Shown: positions 1 to 8,583, counted from the first letter of the stretch. The stretch is DNA of 64,000 bases from an uncultured Clostridia bacterium (GCA_947600065.1 CANQFZ010000001.1:99375-163374), one strand, 5' to 3'. The notes: generated by a model from the letters alone, not told the origin. Made by a program: numbers and translations.

Positions 1-424
1 TGTCTATCTCCTCGTCAAGTTTTTTAATCATCGCGTTCTTGCAAGCATTTTTTTTCGCGGATTTAGCAGGCTTTAAAAATGGCTTCGGAGGTTGTCCGTG
101 TTTGCCGTACTCGATAATATTTGCGAGTTTTGCGTTTGCTTCGCCGTCTTTACGAGGCTCGGCAAATCCTATTTTGACGTTGTAGTTACCGTTCTCGTCG
201 TACTTTGCAGGTGACGTTCCGAGAGCGGAAACAAGTTCGCCCGTTGACCGCGAATCAAATTTTGTTCCGCTTCCGATAACGCTCTGCAAATTTGAGTGCA
301 CCTTTTCTTCAATTACTTCCGCTCCCGCAGCCAAAACTTTTGGTATAATTTCGTCCGTTTTTTCTCTGAGTTTTGCAATTTTCATCAGAAAATCTTCGGG
401 CATTTTTACCGTACATTTAGCCAT
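1..424 (-). CDS. HK97 gp10-like phage neck/tail-completion protein (3' part beyond left edge)
   Basis: This reading frame is open to the left edge, so the C-terminus is missing, and it is absent from the ORF track. It starts with ATG at 424, nine bases after an AGGAGGT site; an upstream ATG touching that site is too close to be used. The protein begins MAKCTVKMPEDF and contains KIGFAEPRKDGEANAKLANI and YGKHGQPPKPFLKPA, the pattern of the HK97-gp10 morphogenesis family, which joins head and tail. It follows the connector and head-closure genes in normal HK97 order, interrupted only by the toxin-antitoxin cassette. Family call by recall, not search. Confidence 0.8.
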   Translation of the reverse strand, partial: MAKCTVKMPEDFLMKIAKLREKTDEIIPKVLAAGAEVIEEKVHSNLQSVIGSGTKFDSRSTGELVSALGTSPAKYDENGNYNVKIGFAEPRKDGEANAKLANIIEYGKHGQPPKPFLKPAKSAKKNACKNAMIKKLDEEID

Positions 425-451
425 TGTTTGCATACCTCCTTGTTTTTCCTC

Positions 452-480
452 TTGACATTTTTGCAAATTCGGAGTATAAT
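452..480 (+). promoter_or_regulatory. Consensus promoter of the toxin-antitoxin cassette
   Basis: TTGACA (452-457), a 17-base spacer and TATAAT (475-480) match the vegetative consensus exactly. It fires on the plus strand, against the phage structural genes, and so allows expression of the cassette from a silent prophage. Confidence 0.85.
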
Positions 481-523
481 TAAGTAAGAAAGTATGAAAT
501 TCCGATTGTTGGGGGTGTTTGCT

Positions 524-790
524 ATGTTAGCGGAATTACGTACAAAATCACAAATCACACTGCCGAAAGAAATTGTTAGCTCTCTCGGACTGTCCGAAGG
601 GGATAAACTTGACGTTTGCGAAAAGGACGGCGTTATTTATTTGACGCCTGTTACTGTGTACCCGAAAAAATATGTTGACGAGCTTCAGACTGAGCTTTCC
701 GAACTAAAGAAAAACATTGCTGACGGAAAACAGCCGACTTTTGACAGCATAGACGCGCTTTTAGAACGTTTGGAGAGTGACAATGCTTAA
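524..790 (+). CDS. AbrB/MazE-type (SpoVT-AbrB fold) antitoxin
   Basis: The 88-residue protein starts MLAELRTKSQITLPKEIV, a typical swapped-hairpin AbrB/MazE DNA-binding start, followed by GLSEGDKLDV. The rest, with YVDELQTELSELKKN, looks like a helical toxin-binding tail. I chose ATG 524 over the track start at 494 because GGGGGTG lies six bases before it, and 494 would lie almost on the transcription start. It overlaps the toxin gene by eight bases, so the two are probably translationally coupled. As in other type II systems it would neutralise the toxin and repress its own promoter (inference). Confidence 0.8.
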   Translation: MLAELRTKSQITLPKEIVSSLGLSEGDKLDVCEKDGVIYLTPVTVYPKKYVDELQTELSELKKNIADGKQPTFDSIDALLERLESDNA

Positions 791-1046
791 ACTGACATTT
801 ACAGACAGGTTTCAGAAACATTACAAAACCTTGAATGAAACTGAAAAAAAGCAATTCAAAAACAAGCTTGCTATTTTTACGGAAAATCCCTTGCACCCGT
901 CGCTTCGTGTAAAAAAGATACAAGGTACAGACGGCTTGTTTGAGTTCAGCGTGAATATGGATATCCGTGTTATCTGGTTTTACGAGGGTGAAGCACTGGT
1001 CGCTCTTGTTGACATAGGTCACCACGATATTCTAAAAAACTATTGA
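783..1046 (+). CDS. RelE/YafQ/ParE-superfamily toxin
   Basis: The 87-residue basic protein has the pattern of the RelE/ParE superfamily: an N-terminal helix pair (FTDRFQKHYKTLNETEKKQF), then RVKKIQGTDGLFEFSV and DIRVIWFY strands, and a C-terminal ALVDIGHHDILKNY. The final HH-D resembles the YafQ/RelE group, mRNA interferases acting on the ribosome, but ParE-like action cannot be excluded. Start ATG 783 follows GGAGA; the GTG at 777 in the track is too close to it. It is co-transcribed with the antitoxin and followed by a hairpin terminator. Confidence 0.8.
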   Translation: MLKLTFTDRFQKHYKTLNETEKKQFKNKLAIFTENPLHPSLRVKKIQGTDGLFEFSVNMDIRVIWFYEGEALVALVDIGHHDILKNY

Positions 1047-1049
1047 TTT

Positions 1050-1078
1050 TTGCCGAGGACATATGCCCTCGGTTTTTT
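1050..1078 (+). terminator. Rho-independent terminator after the toxin gene
   Basis: A CCGAGG/CCTCGG stem with an eight-base loop is followed by TTTTTT. It closes the plus-strand cassette just before the end of the converging minus-strand phage gene. Confidence 0.7.
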
Positions 1079-1418
1079 ATCCGCTTGCTGTAATTTCTCT
1101 CGCCAAAACTTCAAGATACATTTTGCGCCCCTTGACATTCTCAGTCGACTTGATTTCAAACGTTCTTTCCTCGCAGATTATCCGCATATCCTTTGTTATC
1201 TCAACGCCCGGAATCACACGGATTTGAAACAGCTCTGTCGCGTCCGAAAACTGCGCCATATTCGCCCATTTCTTACTCCCGTGCCGACCTTCGCGGTATG
1301 CTCTGACTTCGGCAACGGTCGTTTCTTCCATGTGAGAAAATCCCTCATCATCAAGCACTTTTTTCTTGCTTATTATGCGGATTTTCGTGTTCATTTTTCC
1401 GAAGCTCACACCTTCCAC
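1077..1418 (-). CDS. Phage head closure / head-tail joining protein (SPP1 gp16-like)
   Basis: This 113-residue protein has the layout of the phage head-tail joining family: an MNTKIRIISKK start region, a central AEVRAYREGRHGSKKWANMA, then TELFQIRVIPGVEITKDMRII and FEIKSTENVKGRKMYLEVLA strands. Such proteins close the connector and form the tail attachment site. The start overlaps the end of the upstream connector gene by 13 bases, as usual in tightly packed head modules. Family call from gene order and motif pattern. Confidence 0.75.
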   Translation of the reverse strand: MEGVSFGKMNTKIRIISKKKVLDDEGFSHMEETTVAEVRAYREGRHGSKKWANMAQFSDATELFQIRVIPGVEITKDMRIICEERTFEIKSTENVKGRKMYLEVLAREITASG

Positions 1419-1723
1419 TCCCTATCTAACCGCAGTAACAGATTAACCGTGTTCCAGACCTGCTGACCTGCCGACACATTATCCGCGAAAAATCCGCCTG
1501 TCGAACCGTCTCTGCTCTCATATAAATGACTTACAAGCATTATAACCGCCTGCTCGGTAGTCGGCGGCATTGCTTTTTCCGCATAACTGCCTTCGGGGAT
1601 ATGCTGATAACTTTCGGCATAAGAAATCGCGGCGGTTATGTAACTTTTCAGCAAATCATCATCTTCCGAGTGTTCAAGTATTAAATTTTTCTTGACTTTG
1701 ACGAGTAATTCTTCAATTTCCAT
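1406..1723 (-). CDS. Phage head-tail connector (HK97 gp6-like)
   Basis: The 105-residue, mainly helical protein starts MEIEELLVKVKKNL and has DDDLLKSYITAAISYAESY followed by EQAVIMLVSHLYESRDG. This is the four-helix pattern of the gp6-like connector family that docks under the portal. It lies directly before the head-closure gene and after capsid and head-fibre genes, the expected position. Confidence is high for the role, from sequence pattern plus order. Confidence 0.8.
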   Translation of the reverse strand: MEIEELLVKVKKNLILEHSEDDDLLKSYITAAISYAESYQHIPEGSYAEKAMPPTTEQAVIMLVSHLYESRDGSTGGFFADNVSAGQQVWNTVNLLLRLDREWKV

Positions 1724-1742
1724 TCCCGCCGCGCTCCTTTCG

Positions 1743-2093
1743 TCATTCCGTTTCCATAAGTCCTGCCGTTTGCAATGCCGATAAAAGCGTATTAAATGTG
1801 CTTACAAGGTCGGAAACTTCCGACGCTTCACTGTCCGCCTGATACGCGATTTTCGGCGCGGCGGGAACATAAAGTTTCCCGTTTTCATCAACTGCGACTT
1901 CAACTGTTTCTGCGTCTTTTGCCTTAGCCTTTACACCTCCGAGAGTATCAGCCGAAGCAGTAGGCAGGGTATAAGCCGACCCGCCGCCCCCGCTCAAATC
2001 TTCGACTTCAGCCCCTTCTTCGATTATAAGCTTTCCGCCGATATGCGTAACTTCGCCGCCCGGCTCGGTGTAGTTCTTAACGTTGTAACTCAT
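1743..2093 (-). CDS. Phage head fibre-type decoration protein
   Basis: The 116-residue protein starts MSYNVKNYTEPGGEVTHIGG, has a glycine-rich linker SGGGGSAYTLPTASADTLGG, and ends SDLVSTFNTLLSALQTAGLM. I recall this arrangement (NYTE-GGE start, ADTLGGV repeat, helical VSTFNTLLSAL end) in proteins annotated as head fibre proteins behind HK97-type capsid genes in Firmicutes phages. It would decorate the capsid surface. The start overlaps the capsid stop region, so it is translated with the capsid gene. Confidence 0.65.
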   Translation of the reverse strand: MSYNVKNYTEPGGEVTHIGGKLIIEEGAEVEDLSGGGGSAYTLPTASADTLGGVKAKAKDAETVEVAVDENGKLYVPAAPKIAYQADSEASEVSDLVSTFNTLLSALQTAGLMETE

Positions 2094-3295
2094 TATACTC
2101 CGCCTTTCATCTGCAACACCTTAACAGCCTCAGCAAGTACAAGTTTACCGTCAACGCGCTCGCTTGACAGATAGCCAATATGTCCGGTAGTTGCATACAA
2201 CTCATACAAGGGCTTAAACGCTCTGCTCTGACGGTCTGCAATCCAGTAGTAGCTAAAATCGCCGAACGCAATCGTCTTAGCACTCGCCGCCGCAGTAGGC
2301 ATAAAAGCCGAGGTATACACGGGTCTGCCAAGCAGCATATCAGGCGTATTAAGCTGCAGAGAAGGCTGCCAGAGGTACTGTCCCTGTCCGTCTTTGAGTT
2401 TGCGGATAAGCTTAATTGTATTATCGTTAAGCAGCCACACCGCTTTGCGGCGGTAAGGCGATTTGAGGGAGTAGAAAAGGTCCATAATCTCATCGCCCGT
2501 GATTGCTGCTTCTCCCGCAGCTGTCACACCAACGTCCGCGCCGCCTGCATCAGCAAGAATACCCGTAGGCTTATTCGAGCCGTCGCCCTTGATAAATGCC
2601 TCTTCTTCAAGGTTTCCAATGCGTCTTGCAAACTCTTTTGAAATGTACGACTGCATATTAAACGCCGAATCGTTCATCAATTCTTCGGAGATTTTAATTA
2701 TAGCGCCTGCCTTGTAAGCGTCCAAAGAAACTTGATTAAATGAACCTTCGGTTTCAGGATATGTGCCTTCTTCTTCAATCCAACTTGCTGTTCCCGCGGT
2801 TGCTACAACGGGAATTTTGCGAGTTCCGCTTGATGTTCTGATAACTTTCGCAAGTTTTCTCATCACGGTTTCTTCTTCGAGAGCCTCAACAAGCACTTTT
2901 TCAAATTCGTCGGGTACAAGATACCCGCCCTCGCTGTCAGTGCCAACCGTCAAAGCGTTTATAATCTGCGGAGTAGCAACTTTCGAGCGCATCATATCCC
3001 AGAATTTCGCGTTGTACTCGTCAGATGCTCTCCCGCTCTTAAAATCGGGGTTTTTAGCCTGCGGTGCTGTCAGAATAGGCGAGTTCGCAGACTTTTTGAG
3101 TTCAGCTTCAATCTGCTCCTGACGTTCAAGCCTTGCAATTTCTTTGCCGAGGTCAGTTATTTCCTGTTCCATTTGCGTATATTTCGCATCATCTTCAGCG
3201 GAAAGCACGCCGTTTTCTTTCCTGTGCGCGTCCAAAAATGATTTAGCATTATTCCACGCAGCTACGCGCTTTTCGCGCAGTTCAAAAATTGTCAT
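2093..3295 (-). CDS. HK97-family major capsid protein
   Basis: The 400-residue protein has an N-terminal charged, helical scaffold-like delta domain (about residues 1-105, rich in EKR) followed by the HK97-fold capsid body. Recognisable parts include GGYLVPDEFEKVLVEALEEE, the EEGTYPETEGSFNQVSLDAY stretch (typical of the E-loop and spine helix region) and GDGSNKPTGIL. The preceding gene encodes a ClpP-like prohead protease, which would remove the delta domain during maturation; cleavage near residue 105-110 is inferred. Gene order terminase-portal-protease-capsid supports the call. Confidence 0.92.
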   Translation of the reverse strand: MTIFELREKRVAAWNNAKSFLDAHRKENGVLSAEDDAKYTQMEQEITDLGKEIARLERQEQIEAELKKSANSPILTAPQAKNPDFKSGRASDEYNAKFWDMMRSKVATPQIINALTVGTDSEGGYLVPDEFEKVLVEALEEETVMRKLAKVIRTSSGTRKIPVVATAGTASWIEEEGTYPETEGSFNQVSLDAYKAGAIIKISEELMNDSAFNMQSYISKEFARRIGNLEEEAFIKGDGSNKPTGILADAGGADVGVTAAGEAAITGDEIMDLFYSLKSPYRRKAVWLLNDNTIKLIRKLKDGQGQYLWQPSLQLNTPDMLLGRPVYTSAFMPTAAASAKTIAFGDFSYYWIADRQSRAFKPLYELYATTGHIGYLSSERVDGKLVLAEAVKVLQMKGGV

Positions 3296-3306
3296 AATAA
3301 TTCCTC

Positions 3307-4020
3307 CTAAAATTTAAGTAATTCCAGACGCTGTTCGAGTTCTTCTACCGAGCGCCCTGTGTTTTGCTTTTTAATCGCGCATTTTGCCGCGATTTTGTCC
3401 ATAAGCGAGTTAATAACTTGCGTCTTGGAGTAGAGCATAGCCGATATTTCGGGCATTTCTTGTCTCTCGGAGCGCTCTAAAACGCCGTCCGCGAAGCCGA
3501 GTTCAATCGCCTTGTTTGCGTTCATCCACGTTTCAGACTCCATAAGATTTGATATTTTCTCCCGCGTCAGACTTGTTTTGATTTCATAAGCGTTGATTAT
3601 GCTCTCTTTTACTTCGTCGAGCATATCTATTGCTTTTCTCATCTCGTTATGGTCGCCGAAAGCCATTGTTGCAGGATTGTGTATCATCATCATTGATACG
3701 GGCGACATTAAAACCTTGTTTCCCGCCATTGCAATAACACTCGCCGCGCTTGCCGCAATGCCGTCAATCTTTACAGTCACGTTATGCTTATAATCCATAA
3801 GCATTGTGTAAATCTGCGCAGCCGCTACACAATCACCGCCCGGAGAGTTAATCCACACGGTAATATCTCCGTCGCCGTTCATCAGTTCCTCTTTAAACAT
3901 CTGCGGCGTAATATCATCGTCAAACCAGCTTTCCTCAGCTATCGTTCCATTTAAGACCAGTGTCCGTTCTTCTGCCCCTGTTTGGTTCAGTGTCTTGGTC
4001 CAGTTCCAGAACTTCTTCAT
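3307..4020 (-). CDS. ClpP-like prohead maturation protease
   Basis: This is a ClpP-fold serine protease used by HK97-like phages to cut capsid delta domains. Visible motifs are NSPGGD (oxyanion region), the catalytic Ser in GIAASAAS and the catalytic His in MMIHNP; the acidic member should lie near ETWMNANKAIELGFAD. I start it at ATG 4020 (MKKFWNW), nine bases after AAAGGGGG, rather than the track's TTG at 4029, which abuts that site. The first 86 bases overlap the end of the portal gene in another frame. The C-terminal tail beyond the ClpP core is charged. Confidence 0.9.
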   Translation of the reverse strand: MKKFWNWTKTLNQTGAEERTLVLNGTIAEESWFDDDITPQMFKEELMNGDGDITVWINSPGGDCVAAAQIYTMLMDYKHNVTVKIDGIAASAASVIAMAGNKVLMSPVSMMMIHNPATMAFGDHNEMRKAIDMLDEVKESIINAYEIKTSLTREKISNLMESETWMNANKAIELGFADGVLERSERQEMPEISAMLYSKTQVINSLMDKIAAKCAIKKQNTGRSVEELEQRLELLKF

Positions 4021-5281
4021 TTGTTCCAACCCCCTTTCCGCTGTTCATAAATGTACCCGCCTGCGTCAGCGGCAGCATATTTCCGTTTACAAGATACAAG
4101 TCGCCGCCTTGCTCTGCGGGTATGCGGTCAAGGTTTTCAAGCTCGCGTATGTCATTCGCCGACATCCAGCCGTTCTGCCTTGCCGTTGCATATCCTCTCA
4201 TTCTGCCCTCATAATCGCCGCGTAAAAGCCCCTCAACGTTGAATTTAATAAACATTGTCTGCTTCTGCTCGGGGTTTAAAAGCGCCTTTTGCATTGCCTG
4301 TTCCCACCGAACAAGCCACGGTTGCAGAGTGTACCGCACAAATTCAAGCGACTGCTGCTCAATGTTCGAGAAACTCGATTTGTCCAAATCTCCTATCATG
4401 TGCGGAGGAATACGGAAAATCCTTGCAATCTCGTCAATCTGAAATTTTCTGGTTTCCAGAAATTGTGCCTGCTCATTCGGCATTCCGATAGGCGTGTACT
4501 TCATTCCTTCTTCGAGAACGGCGATTTTGTGAGAATTTCTCGGACCGCTGAACATTCTCTGCCAGCTTTCGCGCACTTTGTTTGGGTCTTTTAACGTGCC
4601 GGGGTGTTCCAATATCCCGCTCGGAGTTGCGCCGTTTTCAAAAAACTTCGCGCCGTATTCCTCGCAGGACATTCCCAAGCCGATTGCGTTCTTTGCCATT
4701 GCAATAGGCGAGTAGCCGACAAGCCCGTCAAATCCAAGTCCGGGAATATGCAGGACATCTTCCTTTTGGAGTTTTACAATTGTACCCGTCTGACCTTCTT
4801 TCATCTGTCGTTCATCGGGCGGGATTGCATACTCATAATATATCTGCTTGTTATCATCTCTGCAGACTTCCATTCTGTCAGCCATAAGCGGGTATAACGC
4901 TATAACTTCATTCGCATTGTTGCGTATTATCTGCGCGTAGGCATTGCCCCACAACAGCAAGTGTGTCATAAGCGTTTCTCGGAAATTAAACGACGTCATT
5001 TCCGGGTTCGGCTCGTCATGGAAAATGCGATATAAACCGCTGTCAACCGCTTTTTCTTTTCCGCCGTCAGCCTTGTATCGGTATAAATGCAGCGGCAGAC
5101 TTGCGACAGCTTCCGACAATATCCTTACACAGGAATACACTGCCGTAAGCTGCATTGCCGACCGCTCATTAACGTATTTCCCCGAACTTGACTGACCTAA
5201 AAAGAATGAAAACGCGCTTCCGCTTGTGCTGTTCATAGCAGGCGCGTCCCGCGATTTAAACAGTCTTGCAAAAAAATTCAT
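3935..5281 (-). CDS. HK97-family portal protein
   Basis: The 448-residue protein has the portal hallmarks: YVNERSAMQLTAVYSCVRIL near the N-terminus, then LPLHLYRY, LLLWGNAYAQIIRN, and a C-terminal region with PPHMIGDLDKSSFSNIEQQS and FNVEGLLRGDYEGRM. It forms the dodecameric DNA channel at the capsid vertex. The last 95 bases overlap the protease reading frame. The C-terminal tail ends in a charged, likely disordered stretch. Confidence 0.93.
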   Translation of the reverse strand: MNFFARLFKSRDAPAMNSTSGSAFSFFLGQSSSGKYVNERSAMQLTAVYSCVRILSEAVASLPLHLYRYKADGGKEKAVDSGLYRIFHDEPNPEMTSFNFRETLMTHLLLWGNAYAQIIRNNANEVIALYPLMADRMEVCRDDNKQIYYEYAIPPDERQMKEGQTGTIVKLQKEDVLHIPGLGFDGLVGYSPIAMAKNAIGLGMSCEEYGAKFFENGATPSGILEHPGTLKDPNKVRESWQRMFSGPRNSHKIAVLEEGMKYTPIGMPNEQAQFLETRKFQIDEIARIFRIPPHMIGDLDKSSFSNIEQQSLEFVRYTLQPWLVRWEQAMQKALLNPEQKQTMFIKFNVEGLLRGDYEGRMRGYATARQNGWMSANDIRELENLDRIPAEQGGDLYLVNGNMLPLTQAGTFMNSGKGVGTNEEVLELDQDTEPNRGRRTDTGLKWNDS

Positions 5282-5299
5282 AGGTTACTCCTTTCGCCT

Positions 5300-6919
5300 T
5301 TAAAATACCAAAATCCCTCTGTCATCATATACAGACGTGCTGTTCTGATTTCCGCATCTTATCGCCCTGTCAAGCGCCATTATCGTAGCAACCGCGCCGT
5401 CGATTTTCTCCGTAGACTTCTCTTTGTCTGCCTTGATATTTCCCGCAGGGTCAGTGCGAATAAAAATGTTGTCCATCATCCACCGCAGAACAGGGTGTCC
5501 GCCGTGAGCGATTTTTTCTTCAAGCACAAGCTTCATCAGTTCCTTAGTAGGCGGTGACATATCCTTAAAGCCTTGCCCGAACGGCACAACGGTAAAGCCC
5601 ATATTCTCGAGATTTTGTACCATTTGCACCGCACCCCAACGGTCAAACGCAATTTCCCGAATGTTAAACCGCTCTCCGAGCCGCTCAATAAACTGCTCGA
5701 TATAGCCGTAGTGTACAACATTTCCCTCGGTCGTCATCAAAAAGCCTTGTTGCTCCCAAATATCATACGGCACATGGTCACGCCTTACTCTCAGTCCGAC
5801 ATTTTCTTCGGGTATCCAGAAATACGGCAGAACCATATATTCCCCGTCCTCGTCAATCGGCGGGAATACAAGTACAAATGCCGTTATATCCGTTGTTGAC
5901 GACAAGTCAAGACCACCGTAGCACACGCGCCCTTCAAGTTTGTCCTCATTCACCGCAAACGCGCATTTGTCCCACTTGTCCATAGGCATCCAGCGCACTG
6001 ACTGTTTTACCCACTGGTTTAGCCTTAACTGCCTGAATGAGTTTTCCTCTCCGGGGTTTTGTTTCGCGCTGTTGCACGCCGCCTGCACTTTCTCAATGTC
6101 AACCGTTATTCCGAGCGACGGGTTAGCCTTCGCCCAGACCTTTGGGTCAGTCCAGTCGTCGTTCTGGTCCGCACCGAAAATCACGGAATAAAACGTCGGG
6201 TCAATCTTCCTGCCCGCTTCAATGTCAAGCGCCTTTTGATGTATCTCATAGCAGATAGAGTTTACGTCATTTCCCGCAGTCGTGATAAGGAAAAACAGCG
6301 GCTGCGCCCTCGCGTCGCCAGAACCTTGCGTCATTACGTCATAAAGTTTTCTGTTCGGCTGTGTATGCAACTCGTCAAAAATAACTCCCGAAGTGTTGAA
6401 ACCGTGCTTGTTTGCAACGTCCGCCGAAAGTACTTGATAAACGCTGTTTGTCGGAAGATAGATAAGCCGCTTTTGTGATTCGAGGATTTTCACACGCTTC
6501 ATAAGAGCAGGGCAGAGCCTTACCATGTCCGTTGCGACATCAAAAACGATCTTCGCTTGATTTCTGTCCGCCGCACAGCTGTAAATTTCGGCGCGTTCTT
6601 CGCCGTCGCCGCATAACAACAGCAGCGCGACCGCCGCCGCAAGTTCAGACTTGCCTTGCTTTTTCGGAATTTCAATAAAAGCCGTGTTAAATTGCCTATA
6701 GCCGTTCGGCTTGATTACTCCGAAAATATCTCTGATGATCCTTTCCTGCCAGTCGATAAGGTCAAACCGCTTTCCTGCCCAAATGCCTTTGGTGTGCGAC
6801 AGGCTCTGTATAAAATTTACCGCAAAATCCGCTTTTTGTTTGTCGTAATGGGACGATTTCGCCATAAATTTTGTCGGTTTATAGCCTTTCAGCTTTCGCA
6901 TTTTCGCTGTTTGCGCCAT
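5300..6919 (-). CDS. terL: Terminase large subunit
   Basis: This is the 539-residue packaging motor. Walker A is in EIPKKQGKSELAA and Walker B plus catalytic acid in GVIFDELHTQ. The nuclease half shows GGLDLSSTTDITAFVLVF and an acidic FDRWGA segment. I begin it at ATG 6919 (MAQTAKMRK), which follows GGTGGGGGA, instead of the track start 6967, whose extra 16 codons cross a palindrome. It lies downstream of the small subunit with a 148-base gap. Confidence 0.92.
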   Translation of the reverse strand: MAQTAKMRKLKGYKPTKFMAKSSHYDKQKADFAVNFIQSLSHTKGIWAGKRFDLIDWQERIIRDIFGVIKPNGYRQFNTAFIEIPKKQGKSELAAAVALLLLCGDGEERAEIYSCAADRNQAKIVFDVATDMVRLCPALMKRVKILESQKRLIYLPTNSVYQVLSADVANKHGFNTSGVIFDELHTQPNRKLYDVMTQGSGDARAQPLFFLITTAGNDVNSICYEIHQKALDIEAGRKIDPTFYSVIFGADQNDDWTDPKVWAKANPSLGITVDIEKVQAACNSAKQNPGEENSFRQLRLNQWVKQSVRWMPMDKWDKCAFAVNEDKLEGRVCYGGLDLSSTTDITAFVLVFPPIDEDGEYMVLPYFWIPEENVGLRVRRDHVPYDIWEQQGFLMTTEGNVVHYGYIEQFIERLGERFNIREIAFDRWGAVQMVQNLENMGFTVVPFGQGFKDMSPPTKELMKLVLEEKIAHGGHPVLRWMMDNIFIRTDPAGNIKADKEKSTEKIDGAVATIMALDRAIRCGNQNSTSVYDDRGILVF

Positions 6920-6936
6920 TCCCCCACCTGCTTTTA

Positions 6937-6955
6937 TTTGCAATTGATTGCAAAA
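6937..6955. repeat. TTTGCAATTGATTGCAAAA palindrome, copy 1
   Basis: This 19-base near-perfect palindrome lies just upstream of the terL start. An identical copy is at 20539-20557, between the HIRAN and NYN genes. A shared regulator site is possible; so is coincidence. Confidence 0.5.
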
Positions 6956-6973
6956 TTCTTTTATCAAGCAAAT

Positions 6974-7009
6974 AAAAAATCGGCAATCGTTTCAGACCAC
7001 CGATTTTTT
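6974..7009. terminator. Possible bidirectional hairpin between terS and terL
   Basis: AAAAAATCGG and CCGATTTTTT form a 10-bp stem around a 16-base loop, with T-runs on either strand. Its position inside an otherwise continuous late operon is odd; it may be a processing or partial termination site. Confidence 0.4.
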
Positions 7010-7067
7010 ATATTTTCTATCATATCTCAAATTGAACAAACGGCGACACCTTTATTGGCGTACACTG

Positions 7068-7634
7068 TCAACTGCCAACAGCGCCCTGTGACCTCAGCAA
7101 TTGTTCCATTGCGTCCTCAGCCGTTCCGACGTCGCTGTTCTCCTTGACAATCTGGAATATCTGATACCATAAATTGTTTATCTGTTTCATGTAATTTTGC
7201 GACATTGCGACAAACGGCGAAGCAATTTCCTGACCGGTAGTCGGGTGTTTCGACAAAAATCCATTTTTGGAAATAATATGCTCACATTGCACCCATCTTG
7301 CCACGCTCATTGCATAATTCCTGATGAGCTGAACACTCACAGCCTTTTCACAGCCTCTCGCTTTGAGCCATTGCCACGTTTCCTCGAAAACTTGAGCCGC
7401 AACAATTTCCTCTTTGCACTTTTGCTTCTCCGTCATATAGTCCTTGACTTCCGGGCTTTGCGCATTATCGGCATTTCCCGTCAGTTTAATAATTCCCGAA
7501 GGTTTCTTACCACTCGATTTTCTGCGCTCCGTCAAGCCCTTAGCACTAACGTCCGCGCCCTTATCGGCAACAGCCTTCGGTTTACGTCCGCTGCCTGCTC
7601 TTGCGCCGCCTCGCATAGTACCGTCTTTCGCCAT
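7068..7634 (-). CDS. terS: Terminase small subunit (P27-like)
   Basis: The 188-residue protein starts MAKDGTMRGGARAGSGRKPK, a basic GGARAGSGRKPK leader typical of P27-family small terminases. It continues with helices including ARGCEKAVSVQLIRNYAMSVARW and ends with a coiled region and EDAMEQLLRS. It would recognise phage DNA and load it on TerL, whose gene is next. Gene order HNH-TerS-TerL-portal is classical for HK97-like phages of Firmicutes. Confidence 0.85.
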   Translation of the reverse strand: MAKDGTMRGGARAGSGRKPKAVADKGADVSAKGLTERRKSSGKKPSGIIKLTGNADNAQSPEVKDYMTEKQKCKEEIVAAQVFEETWQWLKARGCEKAVSVQLIRNYAMSVARWVQCEHIISKNGFLSKHPTTGQEIASPFVAMSQNYMKQINNLWYQIFQIVKENSDVGTAEDAMEQLLRSQGAVGS

Positions 7635-7746
7635 TTTCTCACCCCCAAAATCCCTAACCGTTAATACCCCGTTTGATTTTGCCTTTTTCGCACGCGATAC
7701 TCCGCGCCGTTGTCCGTTTCCTTTGCTTATAGAGATTTAAACTCCC

Positions 7747-8097
7747 CTACCGGTCGCAAATCTCGTTTAAATGTATCTTGGTGTGACACGACTGGCACAA
7801 GCTCATTAAGTTTTCAAAGTCATTCGTGCCGCCCTGAGAAACAGGCTTCTTGTGGTGTACTTCTTCAACAGGCGTCAGCCGTCCTTCTTTCAGACACATT
7901 TCGCACAGCGGGTGCAGCGCGACATATCTCGCCCGAATAATTCTCCATTCACGACCATAGCGCTTATTGACATCAGGACTGCGTTCGAGCCGATTGTAAT
8001 TATCGCGTGCAATTTTCGTATGTGCATTGCAATATTCTCCGCACGTAAGGTTCGGACACCCCGGAAACTTGCACGCTCTTTTCGGTTTCCTCGGCAC
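7747..8097 (-). CDS. Phage HNH endonuclease
   Basis: The 116-residue protein has two cysteine pairs near the N-terminus (CKFPGCPN, GEYCNAH), then PLCEMC, the HNH signature VEEVHHKKPVSQGGTNDFEN and a final CQSCHTKIH. This is the common free-standing HNH enzyme encoded just before the small terminase, needed with the terminase for cos cleavage in several HK97-type phages. It is followed by a gap of about 110 bases. Confidence 0.9.
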   Translation of the reverse strand: MPRKPKRACKFPGCPNLTCGEYCNAHTKIARDNYNRLERSPDVNKRYGREWRIIRARYVALHPLCEMCLKEGRLTPVEEVHHKKPVSQGGTNDFENLMSLCQSCHTKIHLNEICDR

Positions 8098-8139
8098 AAT
8101 AACCGCTCCTTTTTAAATCATTTTTCATTTTATAGGATA

Positions 8140-8583
8140 TCATATAGGCGTGTAGGATTGCAATAAGGTTTTGTAGGTTCTTTGAAAATCCTGCAGCGCA
8201 TAGCCGTGAAGTTCTCTTGTGTACTGATATGTATAATTCAGTTCAACGGAGATCGTTTCAAGGGATTTAAATTCTACATATCGTCGAAATAGAATTTCAA
8301 CATATCGGGTATCTTTCAAGCCTTGTATTTCATTTATGATTTTATGCTTTTCTTCAACGTACTTGTTAATTTCAGTGTTAATCTGCTGTTCGACTTCGAT
8401 TATTTTATGAATGGTTTTAACAAACGGAGCTTCTTCAACAACGCTTGTTTTAATGTGTTCTTTTGAATAATCAATTCCTGTTGAACTTGAAGCTTTCAAA
8501 CGCAAATCGGAAAGTTCCTGTATTTTCTGATTTATTATCGTATCTAAATGTTTTAAATGCTTCAGATAGTCTTTCGCTTTCAT
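8140..8583 (-). CDS. ArpU/DUF1492-type late gene transcription regulator
   Basis: The 147-residue protein has a coiled N-terminal half (KHLDTIINQKIQELSDLRLKA) and a C-terminal sigma-like HTH: LFRRYVEFKSLETISVELNY followed by YTRELHGYALQDFQ. This is the layout of DUF1492/ArpU-type proteins that activate phage late genes from a position just upstream of HNH and terminase genes. Its position here, last gene of the early region, fits that role. Target promoter not identified. Confidence 0.7.
   Translation of the reverse strand: MKAKDYLKHLKHLDTIINQKIQELSDLRLKASSSTGIDYSKEHIKTSVVEEAPFVKTIHKIIEVEQQINTEINKYVEEKHKIINEIQGLKDTRYVEILFRRYVEFKSLETISVELNYTYQYTRELHGYALQDFQRTYKTLLQSYTPI

Noticed and set aside
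651-1025. 124-residue ORF opposite the toxin-antitoxin genes
   Set aside because: It is fully contained in the antisense of two recognised genes, and its composition is that of an antisense frame.
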